From the NCBI GenBank assembly GCA_028752905.1, contig JAQNBH010000011.1:22600341-22664340 (forward strand): 64,000 nucleotides of DNA. Reading direction: 5' to 3'. Position numbers and translations under genes: made by a program. The notes beneath the pieces were generated by a model. That model saw nothing but the letters and a program-made list of their open reading frames with translations, searched no databases and was not told the origin of the DNA. Origin of the DNA: Cladorhizidae sp. MBARI D1340-BT2. Lineage: Eukaryota > Porifera > Demospongiae > Poecilosclerida > Cladorhizidae. The stretch's first letter is position 1, and each line of letters starts with the position of its first letter. Of the stretch, positions 36,881 to 50,641 are shown piece after piece.

Positions 36881-39800
36881 CAGAGTTCATGGCTTGCTAC
36901 ACAGTTCATTGCTTGATGCATACCAGAGTTCATAGCATGATGTACACCTGAGTTCATGGTTTGATGCACACCAGAGATCATGACTAGCTTCACACCGCAA
37001 TTCATAGCTTGATGCACACCAGAGTTCAAGGCTTGATGCACACCAGATTTCATGGCTTGATACACACAAGAGTTCATGGCTTGACACACCAGAATTCATG
37101 GCTTTCTGCATGCCAGAGTTCATGAATTTATACAGAGTTCATGACTGCTACACTCCAGAGTTCATGGCTTGATGCACAGCAGAGTTCATAGCTCGATACA
37201 TACCAGAATTCATGTCTTGCTACACATCAAAGTTCATAGCTTGATACAGACCAGAGTTCATAGCTCTATACACACCAGAGTTCATGTCTTGCTACACACC
37301 AGAGTTTATAACTTTATAAATATCAGAGTTCATGGCTTGATGCACGCCAGAGTTCATAGCTTGCAGCATGCCAGAGTTCATGGCTTCCTACACACCAGAG
37401 TTCATGGCTTGATGCACCCCAGAGTTCATGGCTTGATGCACACCAGAGTTCATGGATTGATACAGGGTTCATGACTGCTAAACAATAGACTTCATGGCTT
37501 GCTACACACCAGAGTTCATACCTTGATACAGACCAGAGTTCATAGCTTGATACCCACCAGATTTCATGGCTTGATGCACAACAGAGTTCATGGCTTAATG
37601 CGCACCCGAGTTCATGTCTTGAAGTAAACCAGAGTTCATTGATTGCTGCACACCAGAGTTCATGACTTGATGCACACCACAGTTCATGTCTTGATACAGA
37701 CCAGAGTTCATAGTCTGATACCCACCAGAGTTCATGGCTTGATGCACTCCAGGGTTCATGGCTTGATGCAAACTAGAGTTCATGGCTTGATGCACACTTG
37801 AGTTCATGTCTTGTTGCATACCAGAGTTCATGGCATGATACCACACAAGAGTTCATGACTTGATGCGCACCAGAGTCAATGACTTGATGCACACCTGTGT
37901 TCATGGCTTGATACACACCAGATTTCATAGCTTGATGCACACCAGAGTTCATGGCTTGCTGCACACCAGTGTTCAAGCTTGAAGTACACCAGAGTTCATG
38001 GCTTGATGGACACCAAAGTTTATTGCTTGATGCGTACCTGAGTTCATGGCTTCATGCAAACCAGAGTTCATAGCTTGATGTACACCAGAGTTTATGGCTT
38101 GCTGCAAGCCAATGTTCATAGCTTGATGCACACCAGAGTTCATATAGTTCATCTTTTGCTGCACCCCGAGTTCATAGCTTGATGCACACCAGAGTTCATG
38201 GCTTGATGCACACCAGAGTTCATGGCTTGATGCACACCAGAGTTCATAGGTGGTGCACACCAGAGTTAATTGCTTGATACACACCAGAGTTCATGGCTTG
38301 CTACACAGTTCATTGCTTGATGCATACCAGAGTTCATAGCTTGATGTACACCTGAGTTCATGGTTTGATGCACACCAGAGATCATGGCTAGCTTCACACC
38401 GCAATTCATAGCTTGATGCACACCAGAATTCAAGGCTTGATGCACACCAGATTTCATGGCTTGATACACACAAGAGTTCATGGATTGACACACCAGAATT
38501 CATGGCTTTCTGCATGCCAGAGTTCATGAATTTATACAGAGTTCATGACTGCTACACTCCAGAGTTCATGGCTTGATGCACAGCAGAGTTCATAGCTCGA
38601 TACACACCAGAGTTCATAGCTCTATACACACCAGAGTTCATGTCATGCTACACACCAGAGTTTATAACTTTATAAATATCAGTGTTCATGGCTTGATGCA
38701 CGCCAGAGTTCATAGCTTGCAGCATGCCAGAGTACATGGCTTCCTACACACCAGAGTTCATGGCTTGATGCACCCCAGAGTTCATGGCTTGATGCACACC
38801 AGAGTTCATGGCTTGATACAGGGTTCATGACTGCTAAACAACAGACTTCATGGCTTGCTACACACCAGAGTTCATAGCTTGATACAGACCAGAGTTCATA
38901 GCTTGATACCCACCAGATTTCATGGCTGGATGCACAACCGAGTTCATGGCTTAATGCGCTCCCGAGTTCATGTCTTGAAGTAAACCAGTGTTCATGGAAT
39001 GATGCATACCAGAGTTCATGACTTGATGCACACCACAGTTCATGTCTTGATACACACCAGAGTTCATAGCTTGATACAGACCAGAGTTCATATATGGATA
39101 CTCACCAGAGTTCATGGCTTGATGCACACCAGAGTACATGGCTTAATGCACACCATAATTCATAGCTTGATGCAGACCAGATTGCTTGGCTTGATGCAAA
39201 CCAGAGTTCATGGTTTGATACAGAGTGCATGGCTACTGACACCAGAGTTCTTGGCTTGATACACACCAGGGTTCACGGCTTGATGCACACCAGAATTCAT
39301 ATAGTTCATATCTTGCTTCGCCCCCGAGTTAATGGCTTGATGCACATTCGAGTTCATGGCTTGATGCATACCAGAGTTCATGGCTTGAATCATATCAGAG
39401 TTCATGGCTTGGTACACACAAGGTTTCATGGCTTGACACACCAGAGTTCATGGCTTGCTGCATGACAGAGTTCATAGCTTGCAGCACGCCGGAGTTCATG
39501 GCTTCCTACACACCAGAGTTCATGGTTTGATGCACCCCAGAGTTCATGGCTTGATGCACACCAGAGTTCATCGCTTGATACAGACCAGAGTTCATAGCTT
39601 GATACCCACCAGATTTCATGGCTTAATGCACAACAGAGTTCATGGCTTGATGCGCACCCGAGTTCATGTCTTGAAGTCAACCAGAGTTCATTGATTGATG
39701 CACACCAGAGTTCATGACTTGATGCACACCACAGTTCATGTCTTGATACACACCAGAGTTCATAGCTTGATACAGACCAGAATTCATATATTGATACTCA

Positions 39801-42800
39801 CCAGAGTTCATGGCTTGATGCACACCAGAGTACATGGCTTGATGCACACCATTATTCATAGCTTGATGCACTCCAGAGTGCATGGCTTGATGCAAACCAG
39901 GGTTCATGGCTTGATGCACACCAGAGTTCATATAGTTCATCTTTTGCTGCATCCCCGAGTTCATGGCTTGATGCACATCCGAGTTCATGGATTGATGCAC
40001 ATCAGAGTTCATGGCTTGATGCACACCGGAGTTCATGGCTTGCTACACACCAGAGTTCATGGCTTGATGCACACCAGAGTTCATGGCTTGATTCACATCA
40101 GAGTTTATGGCTTGGTACACACAAGGGTTCATGGCTTGACACACCAGAGTTCATGGCTTGCTGCATGCCAGAATTCATGAATTGATACAGAGTTCATAAC
40201 TGCTACACACCAGAGTTCATGGCTTGATGCACAGCAGAGTTCATAGCTCGATACACACCAGAGTTCATGTCTTGCTACACACCAATGTTAAAAGCTTGAT
40301 ACAGACCAGAGTTCATAGCTCTATACACACCAGAGTTCATGTCTTGCTACACACCAGAGTTTATAACTTTATAAATATCAGAGTTCATGGCTTGATGCAC
40401 TCCACGGTTCATGGCTTGATGCAAACTAGAGTTCATGGCTTGATGCACACCAGAGTTCATGGCTTGATGCACACCAGAGTTCATAGGTGGTGCACACCAT
40501 AGTTAATTGCTTGATACACACCAGAGTTCATGGCTTGCTACACAGTTCATTGCTTGATGCATACCAGAGTTCATAGCTTGATGTACACCTGAGTTCATGG
40601 TTTGATGCACACCAGAGATCATGGCTAGCTTCACACCGCAATTCATAGCTTGATGCACACCTGAGTTCAAGGCTTGATGCACACCAGATTTCATGGCTTG
40701 ATACACACAAGAGTTCATGGCTTGACACACCAGAATTCATGGCTTTCTGCATGCCAGAGTTCATGAATTTATACAGAGTTCATGACTGCTACACTCCAGA
40801 GTTCATTGCTTGATGCACAGCAGAGTTCATAGCTCGATACACACCAGAGTTCATGTCTTGCTACACATCAAAGTTCATAGCTTGATACAGACCAGAGTTG
40901 ATAGCTCTATACACACCAGAGTTTATGTCTTGCTACAAACCAGAATTTATAACTTTATAAATATCAGAGTTCATGGCTTGATGCATGCCAGAGTTCATAG
41001 CTTGCAGCATGCCAGAGTTCATTGCTTCCTACACACCAGAGTTCATGGCTTGATGCACCCCAGAGTTCATGGCTTGATGCACACCAGAGTTCATGGGTTG
41101 ATACAGGGTTCATGACTGCTAAACAACAGACTTCATGGCTTGCTACACACCAGAGTTCATACCTTGATACAGACCAGAGTTCATAGCTTGACACCCACCA
41201 GATTTCATGGCTTGATGCACAACAGAGTTCATGGCTTAATGCGCACCCGAGTTCATGTCTTGAAGTAAACCAGAGTTCATGGATTGCTGCACACCAGAGT
41301 TCATGACTTGATGTACACCACAGTTCATGTCTTAATACAGACCAGAGTTCATAGTCTGATACCCACCAGAGTTCATGGCTTGATGCACTCCAGAGTTCAT
41401 GGCTTGATGCAAACTAGAGTTCATGGCTTGATGCACACTTGAGTTCATGTCTTGTTGCATACCAGAGTTCATGGCCTGATACCACACAAGAGTTCATGAC
41501 TTGTTGCGCACCAGAGTCAATGACTTGATGCACACCTGCGTTCATGGCTTGATACACACCAGATTTCATAGCTTGATGCACACCAGAGTTCATGGCCTGC
41601 TGCGCACCAGTGTTCAAGCTTGAAGTACACCAGAGTTCATGGCTTGATGGACCCCAGAGTTCATGGCTTGATGCACACCAGAGTTCATGGCTTGATGCAC
41701 ACCAGAGTTCATAGGTGGTGCACACCAGAGTTAATTGCTTGATACACACCAGAGTTCATGGCTTGCTACACAGTTCATTGCTTGATGCATACCAGAGTTC
41801 ATAGCTTGATGTACACCTGAGTTCATGGTTTGATGCACACCAGAGATCATGGCTAGCTGCCCACCGCAATTAATAGCTTGATGTACACCAGAGTTCAAGG
41901 CTTGATGCATAACAGATTTCATGGCTTGATACACACAAGAGTTCATGGCTTGATACACCTGAATTCATGGCTTTCTGCATGCCAGAGTTCATGAATTTAT
42001 ACAGAGTTCATGACTATTACACTCCAGAGTTCATTGCTTGATGCACAGCAGAGTTCATAGCTCGATACACACCAGAGTTCATGTCTTGCTACACATCAAA
42101 GTTCATAGCTTGATACAGACCAGAGTTCATAGCTCTATACACACCAGAGTTCATGTCTTGCTACACACCAGAATTTATAACTTTATAAATATCAGAGTTC
42201 ATGGCTTGATGCACGCCATAGTTCATAGCTTGCAGCATGCCAGAGTTCATTGCTTCCTACACACCAGAGTTCATGGCTTGATGCACCCCAGAGTTCATGG
42301 CTTGATGCACACCAGAGTTCATGGCTTTATACAGGGTTCATGAGACTGCTAAACAACAGACTTCATGGCTAGCTGCACACCACAATTCATCGTTTGATGC
42401 ACACCAGAGTTCAAGGCTTGATGCACACCAGTTTTCATGGCTTGATACACACAAGCTTTACACACCAGAATTAATGGCTTTCTGCATGCCAGAGTTCATG
42501 AATTTATACAGAGTTCATGACTGCTACACTCCAGAGTTCATTGCTTGATGCACAGCAGAGTTCATAGCTCGATACACACCAGAGTTCATGTCTTGCTACA
42601 CATCAAAGTTCATAGCTTGATACAGACCAGAGTTCATAGCTCTATACACACCAGAGTTCATGTCTTGCTACACACCAGAGTTTATAACTTTATAAATATC
42701 AGAGTTCATGGCTTGATGCACGCTAGAGTTCATAGCTTGCGAATGCCAGAGTAAATTGCTTCCTACACACCAGAGTTCATGGCTTGATGCACCCCAGAGT

Positions 42801-45800
42801 TCATGGCTTGCTACACACCAGAGTTCATACCTTGATACAGACCAGAGTTCATAGCTTGATACCCACCAGATTTCATGGCTTGATGCACAACAGAGTTCAT
42901 GGCTTAATGCGCACCCGAGTTCATGTCTTGAAGTAAACCAGAATTCATGGATTGCTGCAAACCAGAGTTCATGACTTGATGTACACCACAGTTCATGTCT
43001 TAATACAGACCAGAGTTCATAGTCTGATACCCACCAGAGTTCATGACTTGATGCACACCACAGTTCATGTCTTGATACACACCAGAGTTCATAGCTTGAT
43101 ACAGACCAGAGTTCATATATTGATACTCACCAGCTTGATGCACACCAGAGTACATGGCTTGATGCACACCATAATTCATAGCTTGATGCAGACCAGATTG
43201 CATGGCTTGATGCAAACCAGAGTTCATGGCTTGATACAGAGTGCATGGCTACTGACACCAAATTCATGGCTTGATACACACCAGTGTTCATGGCTTGATG
43301 CACACCAGAGTTCATAGAGTTCATATCTTGCTGCGCCCCTGAGTTAATGGCTTGATGCACATCCAAGTTCATGGATTGATGCACACCAAAGTTCATGGCT
43401 TGATGCACACCAGAGTTCATGGCTTCCTACACACCAGAGTTCATGGCTTGATGCACACCAGAGTTCATGGCTTGATTCACATCCGAGTTCATGGCTTGGT
43501 ACACACAAGGGTTCATGGCTTGACACAGCAGAGTTCATGGCTTGCTGCATGACAGAGTTCATAGCTTGCAGCATGCCGGAGTTCATGGCTTCCTACACAC
43601 CAGAGTTCATGGCTTGATGGACCCCAGAGTTCATGGCTTGATGCACACCAGAGTTCATGGGTGATACAGAGTTTATGACTGCTAAATAACACACTTCATG
43701 GCTTGCTACACACCAGAGTTCATAGCTTGATACAGACCAGAGTTCATAGCTTGATACCCACCAGATTTCATGGCTTGATGCACAACAGAGTTCATCGCTT
43801 GATGCGCACCCGAGTTCATGTCTTGAAGTCAAACAGAGTTCATTGATTGATGCACACTAGAGTTCATGACTTGATGCACACCACAGTTCATGTGTTGATA
43901 CACACCAGAGTTCATAGCTCGATACAGACCAGAATTAATATATTGATACTCACCAGAGTTCATGGCTTGATGCACACCAGAGTACATGGCTTGATGCACA
44001 CCATTATTCATAGCTTGATGCACTCCAGAGTGCATGGCTTGATGCAACCCATGGTTCATGGCTTGATGCACACCAGAGTTCATATAGTTCATCTTTTGCT
44101 GCACCCCCGAGTTCATGGCTTGATGCACATCCGAGTTCATGGATTGTGCACATCAGAGTTCATGGCTTGATGCACACCAGAGTTCATGGCTTGCTACACA
44201 CCAGAGTTCATGGCTTGATGCACACCAGAGTTCATGGCTTGATTCACATCATAGTTTATGGCTTGGTACACACAAGGGTTCATGGCTTGACACACCAGAG
44301 TTCATGGCTTGCTGCATTCCAGAATTCATGAATTGATACAGAGTTCATGACTGCTACACACCAGAGTTCATGGCTTGATGCACAGCAGAGTTCATAGTTC
44401 GATACACACCAGAGTTCATGTCTTGCTACACACCAAAGATAAAAGCTTGATACAGACCAGAGTTTATAGCTCTATACACACCAGAGTTCATGTCTTGCAA
44501 CACACCAGAGTTTATAACTTTATAAATATCAGAGTTCATGGTTTGATGCAAACCAGAGTTCATGGCTTGATACACACCAGTGTTCATGGCTTGATGCACA
44601 CCAGAGTTCTGTAGTTCATATCTTGCTGCGCCCCCGAGTTAATGGCTTGATGCACATCCGAGTTCATGGATTGATGCACACCAAAGTTCATGGCTTGATG
44701 CACACCAGAGTTCATGGGTTGATACAGGGTTCATGACTGCTAAACAACAGACTTCATGGTTTGCTACACACCAGAGTTCATACCTTGATACAGACCAGAG
44801 TTCATAGCTTGATACCCACCAGATTTCATGGCTTGATGCACAACAGAGTTCATGGCTTAATGCGCACCCGAGTTCATGTCTTGAAGTAAACCAGAGTTCA
44901 TGGATTGCTGCACACCAGAGTTCATGACTTGATGCACACCACAGTTCATGTCTTGATACAGACCACAGTTCATAGTCTGATACCCACCAGAGTTCATGGC
45001 TTGATTCACTCCAGGGTTCATGGCTTGATGCAAACTAGAGTTCATGGCTTGATGCACACTTGAGTTCATGTCTTGTTGCATACCAGAGTTCATGGCCTGA
45101 TACCACACAAGAGTTCATGACTTGTTGCGCACCAGAGTCAATGACTTGATGCACACCTGCGTTCATGGCTTGATACACACCAGATTTCATAGCTTGATGC
45201 ACACCAGAGTTCATGGCCTGCTGCGCACCAGTGTTCAAGCTTGAAGTACACCAGAGTTCATGGCTTGATGGACCCCAGAGTTCATGGCTTGATGCACACC
45301 AGAGTTCATGGCTTGATGCACACCAGAGTTCATAGGTGGTGCACACCAGAGTTAATTGCTTGATACACACCAGAGTTCATGGCTTGCTACACAGTTCATT
45401 GCTTGATGCATACCAGAGTTCATAGCTTGATGTACACCTGAGTTCATGGTTTGATGCACACCAGAGATCATGGCTAGCTGCCCACCGCAATTCATAGCTT
45501 GATGTACACCAGAAATCAAGGCTTGATGCATACCAGATTTCATGGCTTGATACACACAAGAGTTCATGGCTTGATACACCTGAATTCATGGCTTTCTGCA
45601 TGCCAGAGTTCATGAATTTATACAGAGTTCATGACTACTACACTCCAGAGTTCATTGCTTGATGCACAGCAGAGTTCATAGCTCGATACACACCAGAGTT
45701 CATGTCTTGCTACACATCAAAGTTCATAGCTTGATACAGACCAGAGTTCATAGCTCTATACACACCAGAGTTCATGTCTTGCTACACACCAGAATTTATA

Positions 45801-48800
45801 ACTTTATAAATATCAGAGTTCATGGCTTGATGCACGCCATAGTTCATAGCTTGCAGCATGCCAGAGTTGATTGCTTCCTACACACCAGAGTTCATGGCTT
45901 GATGCACCCCAGAGTTCATGGCTTGATGCACACCAGAGTTCATGGCTTTATACAGGGTTCATGAGACTGCTAAACAACAGACTTCATGGCTAGCTGCACA
46001 CCACAATTCATCGTTTGATGCACACCAGAGTTCAAGGCTTGATGCACACCAGTCTTCATGGCTTGATACACACAAGCTTTACACACCAGAATTAATGGCT
46101 TTCTGCATGCCAGAGTTCATGAATTTATACAGAGTTCATGACTGCTACACTCCAGAGTTCATTGCTTGATGCACAGCAGAGTTCATAGCTCGATACACAC
46201 CAGAGTTCATGTCTTGCTACACATCAAAGTTCATAGCTTGATACAGACCAGAGTTCATAGCTATATACACACCAGAGTTCATGTCTTGCTACACACCAGA
46301 GTTTATAACTTTATAAATATCAGAGTTCATGGCTTGATGCATGCTAGAGTTCATAGCTTGCGAATGCCAGAGTAAATTGCTTCCTACACACCAGAGTTCA
46401 TGGCTTGATGCACCCCAGAGTTCATGGCTTGATGCACACCAGAGTTCATGGCTTGATACAGGGTTCATGACTGCTAAACAACAGACTTCATGGCTTGCTA
46501 CACACCAGAGTTCATAGCTTGATACAGACCAGAGTTGATAGCTTGATACCCACCAGATTTCATGGCTTGATGCACAACAGAGTTCATGGCTTAATGCGCT
46601 CCCGAGTTCATGTCTTGAAGTAAACCAGAGTTCATGGATTGATGCATACCAGAGTTCATGACTTGATGCACACCACAGTTCATGTCTTGATACACACCAG
46701 AGTTCATAGCTTGATACAGACCAGAGTTCATATATTGATACTCACCAGCTTGATGCACACCAGAGTACATGGCTTGATGCACACCATAATTCATAGCTTG
46801 ATGCAGACCAGATTGCATGGCTTGATGCAAACCAGAGTTCATGGCTTGATACAGAGTGCATGGCTACTGACACCAAATTCATGGCTTGATACACACCAGT
46901 GTTCATGGCTTGATGCACACCAGAGTTCATAGAGTTCATATCTTGCTGCGCCCCTGAGTTAATGGCTTGATGCACATCCAAGTTCATGGATTGATGCACA
47001 CCAAAGTTCATGGCTTGATGCACACCAGAGTTCATGGCTTCCTACACACCAGAGTTCATGGCTTGATGCACACCAGAGTTCATGGCTTGATTCACATCCG
47101 AGTTCATGGCTTGGTACACACAAGGGTTCATGGCTTGACACAGCAGAGTTCATGGCTTGCTGCATGACAGAGTTCATAGCTTGCAGCATGCCGGAGTTCA
47201 TGGCTTCCTACACACCAGAGTTCATGGCTTGATGGACCCCAGAGTTCATGGCTTGATGCACACCAGAGTTCATGGGTGATACAGAGTTTATGACTGCTAA
47301 ATAACAGACTTCATGGCTTGCTACACACCAGAGTTCATAGCTTGATACAGACCAGAGTTCATAGCTTGATACCCACCAGATTTCATGGCTTGATGCACAA
47401 CAGAGTTCATCGCTTGATGCGCACCCGAGTTCATGTCTTGAAGTCAAACAGAGTTCATTGATTGATGCACACTAGAGTTCATGACTTGATGCACACCACA
47501 GTTCATGTGTTGATACACACCAGAGTTCATAGCTTGATACAGACCAGAATTAATATATTGATACTCACCAGAGTTCATGGCTTGATGCACACCAGAGTAC
47601 ATGGCTTGATGCACACCATTATTCATAGCTTGATGCACTCCAGAGTGCATGGCTTGATGCAACCCATGGTTCATGGCTTGATGCACACCAGAGTTCATAT
47701 AGTTCATCTTTTGCTGCACCCCCGAGTTCATGGCTTGATGCACATCCGAGTTCATGGATTGTGCACATCAGAGTTCATGGCTTGATGCACACCAGAGTTC
47801 ATGGCTTGCTACACACCAGAGTTCATGGCTTGATGCACACCAGAGTTCATGGCTTGATTCACATCATAGTTTATGGCTTGGTACACACAAGGGTTCATGG
47901 CTTGACACACCAGAGTTCATGGCTTGCTGCATTCCAGAATTCATGAATTGATACAGAGTTCATGACTGCTACACACCAGAGTTCATGGCTTGATGCACAG
48001 CAGAGTTCATAGTTCGATACACACCAGAGTTCATGTCTTGCTACACACCAAAGATAAAAGCTTGATACAGACCAGAGTTTATAGCTCTATACACACCAGA
48101 GTTCATGTCTTGCTACACACCAGAGTTTATAACTTTATAAATATCAGAGTTCTGGTTTGATGCAAACCAGAGTTCATGGCTTGATACACACCAGTGTTCA
48201 TGGCTTGATGCACACCAGAGTTCTGTAGTTCATATCTTGCTGCGCCCCCGAGTTAATGGCTTGATGCACATCCGAGTTCATGGATTGATGCACACCAAAG
48301 TTCATGGCTTGATGCACACCAGAGTTCATGGGTTGATACAGGGTTCATGACTGCTAAACAACAGACTTCATGGTTTGCTACACACCAGAGTTCATACCTT
48401 GATACAGACCAGAGTTCATAGCTTGATACCCACCAGATTTCATGGCTTGATGCACAACAGAGTTCATGGCTTAATGCGCACCCGAGTTCATGTCTTGAAG
48501 TAAACCAGAGTTCATGGATTGCTGCACACCAGAGTTCATGACTTGATGCACACCACAGTTCATGTCTTGATACAGACCACAGTTCATAGTCTGATACCCA
48601 CCAGAGTTCATGGCTTGATTCACTCCAGGGTTCATGGCTTGATGCAAACTAGAGTTCATGGCTTGATGCACACTTGAGTTCATGTCTTGTTGCATACCAG
48701 AGCTCATGGCATGATACCACACAAGAGTTCATGACTTGATGCGCACCAGAGTCAATGACTTGATGCACACCTGCATTCATGGCTTGATACACACCAGATT

Positions 48801-49160
48801 TCATATCTTGATGCACACCAGAGTTCATGGATTGCTGCACACCAGTGTTCAAGATTGAAGTACACCAGAGTTCATGGCTTGATGGACACCAAAGTTTATT
48901 GCTTGATGCGTACCAGAGTTCATGGCTTCATGCAAACCAGAGTTCATAGCTTGATGTACACCAGAGTTTATGGCTCGTTGCAAGCCAATGTTCATAGCTT
49001 GATGCACACCAGAGTTCATATAGTTCATCTTTTGCTGCACCCCGAGTTCATAGCTTGATGCACACCAGAGTTCATGGCTTGATGCACACCAGAGTTCATG
49101 GCTTGATGCACACCAGAGTTCATAGGTGGTGCACACCAGAGTTAATTGCTTGATACACAC
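36881..49160 (+). repeat. 12-13 kb supra-repeat, copy 2
   Basis: Second copy of 23,460-36,880, about 12.3 kb because of internal losses. It keeps the same order of blocks, including two 3.6-kb repeats. Confidence 0.85.
41071..48306 (+). repeat. 3.6-kb higher-order repeat, third and fourth copies
   Basis: Landmarks at 41,731, 42,321, 43,847 and 44,857 recur at 45,352, 45,942, 47,462 and 48,471. Each also matches the first pair at 12,281 bp. Confidence 0.85.
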
Positions 49161-49384
49161 CAGAGTTCATGGCTTGCTACACAGTTCATTGCTTGATGCA
49201 TACCAGAGTTCATAGCTTGATGTACACCTGAGTTCATGGTTTCATGCACACCAGAGATCATGGCTAGCTGCACACCGCAATTCATAGCTTGATGCACACC
49301 AGAGTTCAAGGCTTGATGCACAACAGATTTCATGGCTTGATACACACAAGAGTTCATGGCTTGACACACCAGAATTCATGGCTT

Positions 49385-50426
49385 GATTCACATCATAGTT
49401 TATGGCTTGGTACACACAAGGGTTCATGGCTTGACACACCAGAGTTTATGGCTTGCTGCATTCCAGAATTCATGAATTGATACAGAGTTCATGACTGCTA
49501 CACACCAGAGTTCATGGCTTGATGCACAGCAGAGTTCATAGCTCGATACACACCAGAGTTCATGTCTTGCTACACACCAAAGTTAAAAGCTTGATACAGA
49601 CCAGAGTTCATAGCTCTATACACAGCAGAGTTCATGTCTTGCTACACACCAGAGTTTATAACTTTATAAATATCAGAGTTCATGGCTTGATGCAAACCAG
49701 AGTTCATGGCTTGATACAGAGTGCATGGCAACTGACACCAGAGTTCATGGCTTGATACACACCAGTGTTCATGGCTTGATGCACACCAGAGTTCTGTAGT
49801 TCATATCTTGCTGCGCCCCCGAGTTAATGGCTTGATGCACACCAGAGTTCATGGCTTGCTACACACCAGAGTTCATGGCTTGATGCACACCAGAGTTCAT
49901 GGCTTGATTCACATCATAGTTTATGGCTTGGTACACACAAGGGTTCATGGCTTGACACACCAGAGTTCATGGCTTGCTGCATTCCAGAATTCATGAATTG
50001 ATACAGAGTTCATGACTGCTACACACCAGAGTTCATGGCTTGATGCACAGCAGAGTTCATAGCTCGATACACACCAGAGTTCATGTCTTGCTACACACCA
50101 AAGTTAAAAGCTTGATACAGACCAGAGTTTATAGCTCTATACACACCAGAGTTCATGTCTTGCTACACACCAGAGTTTATAACTTTATAAATATCAGAGT
50201 TCATGGTTTGATGCAAACCAGAGTTCATGGCTTGATACACACCAGTGTTCATGGCTTGATGCACACCAGAGTTCTGTAGTTCATATCTTGCTGCGCCCCC
50301 GAGTTAATGGCTTGATGCACATCCGAGTTCATGGATTGATGCACACCAAAGTTCATGGCTTGATGCACACCAGAGTTCATGGGTTGATACAGGGTTCATT
50401 ACTGCTAAACAACAGACTTCATAGTT
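49385..50426 (+). repeat. 521-bp tandem duplication next to the strand switch
   Basis: GATTCACATCATAGTTTATG at 49,385 recurs at 49,906, and 49,519 matches 50,040. It is the last ordered structure before orientation changes at 50,628. Confidence 0.8.
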
Positions 50427-50616
50427 TGCTACACACCAGAGTTCATACCTTGATACAGACCAGAGTTCATAGCTTGATACCCACCAGATTTCATGGCTTG
50501 ATGCACAACAGAGTTCATGGCTTAATGCGCACCCGAGTTCATGTCTTGAAGTAAACCAGAGTTCATGGATTGCTGCACACCAGAGTTCATGACTTGATGC
50601 ACTCCACGGTTCATGG

Positions 50617-50641
50617 CTTGATGCAAACTGTGTACATCAAG
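50617..50641. other. Orientation switch of the 24-bp array
   Basis: Up to 50,628 units read CTTGATGCAAAC on the plus strand; from 50,629 they read TGTGTACATCAAG, the complement. The 25 bases form an imperfect palindrome with CTTGATG and CATCAAG at its ends. No non-satellite spacer lies between the arms. The switch falls inside a unit. Real inversion, fold-back joining and mis-assembly are all possible. Confidence 0.9.

Larger units (their letters stand above)
20500..50196 (+). repeat. AT-rich marker unit, 24 occurrences in the left arm
   Basis: An unusual variant, GTTTATAACTTTATAAATAT, replaces the normal unit (ATTTATAACT in some copies). It occurs near 20,511, 22,485, 23,889, 25,245, 27,010, 28,672, 29,900, 30,407, 32,237, 33,520, 34,027, 35,852, 37,312, 38,668, 40,367, 40,953, 42,181, 42,688, 44,518, 45,802, 46,309, 48,133, 49,672 and 50,183. 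It marks higher-order repeat copies and is absent from the right arm. TATAAATA resembles a TATA box, but nothing else supports promoter function. Confidence 0.85.
19020..50628 (+). repeat. 24-bp satellite array, left arm (about 31.6 kb)
   Basis: Roughly 1,300 copies of a 24-bp unit with core TTCATGGCTTGATGCACACC plus four more bases (a clean pair is at 20,038-20,085). Common variants replace GATGCACAC by CTACACAC, GATACACAC, GATACAGAC or GATACCCAC. The consensus is open in two plus frames (VHGLMHTR, SSWLDAHQ) and two minus frames (MNSGVHQA, HELWCASS). Variants such as GTGTAG on the complement introduce stops, so no open stretch exceeds about 200 residues in 31 kb. There are no introns, start context or composition change to suggest a gene. 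I call it noncoding satellite. Confidence 0.95.
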
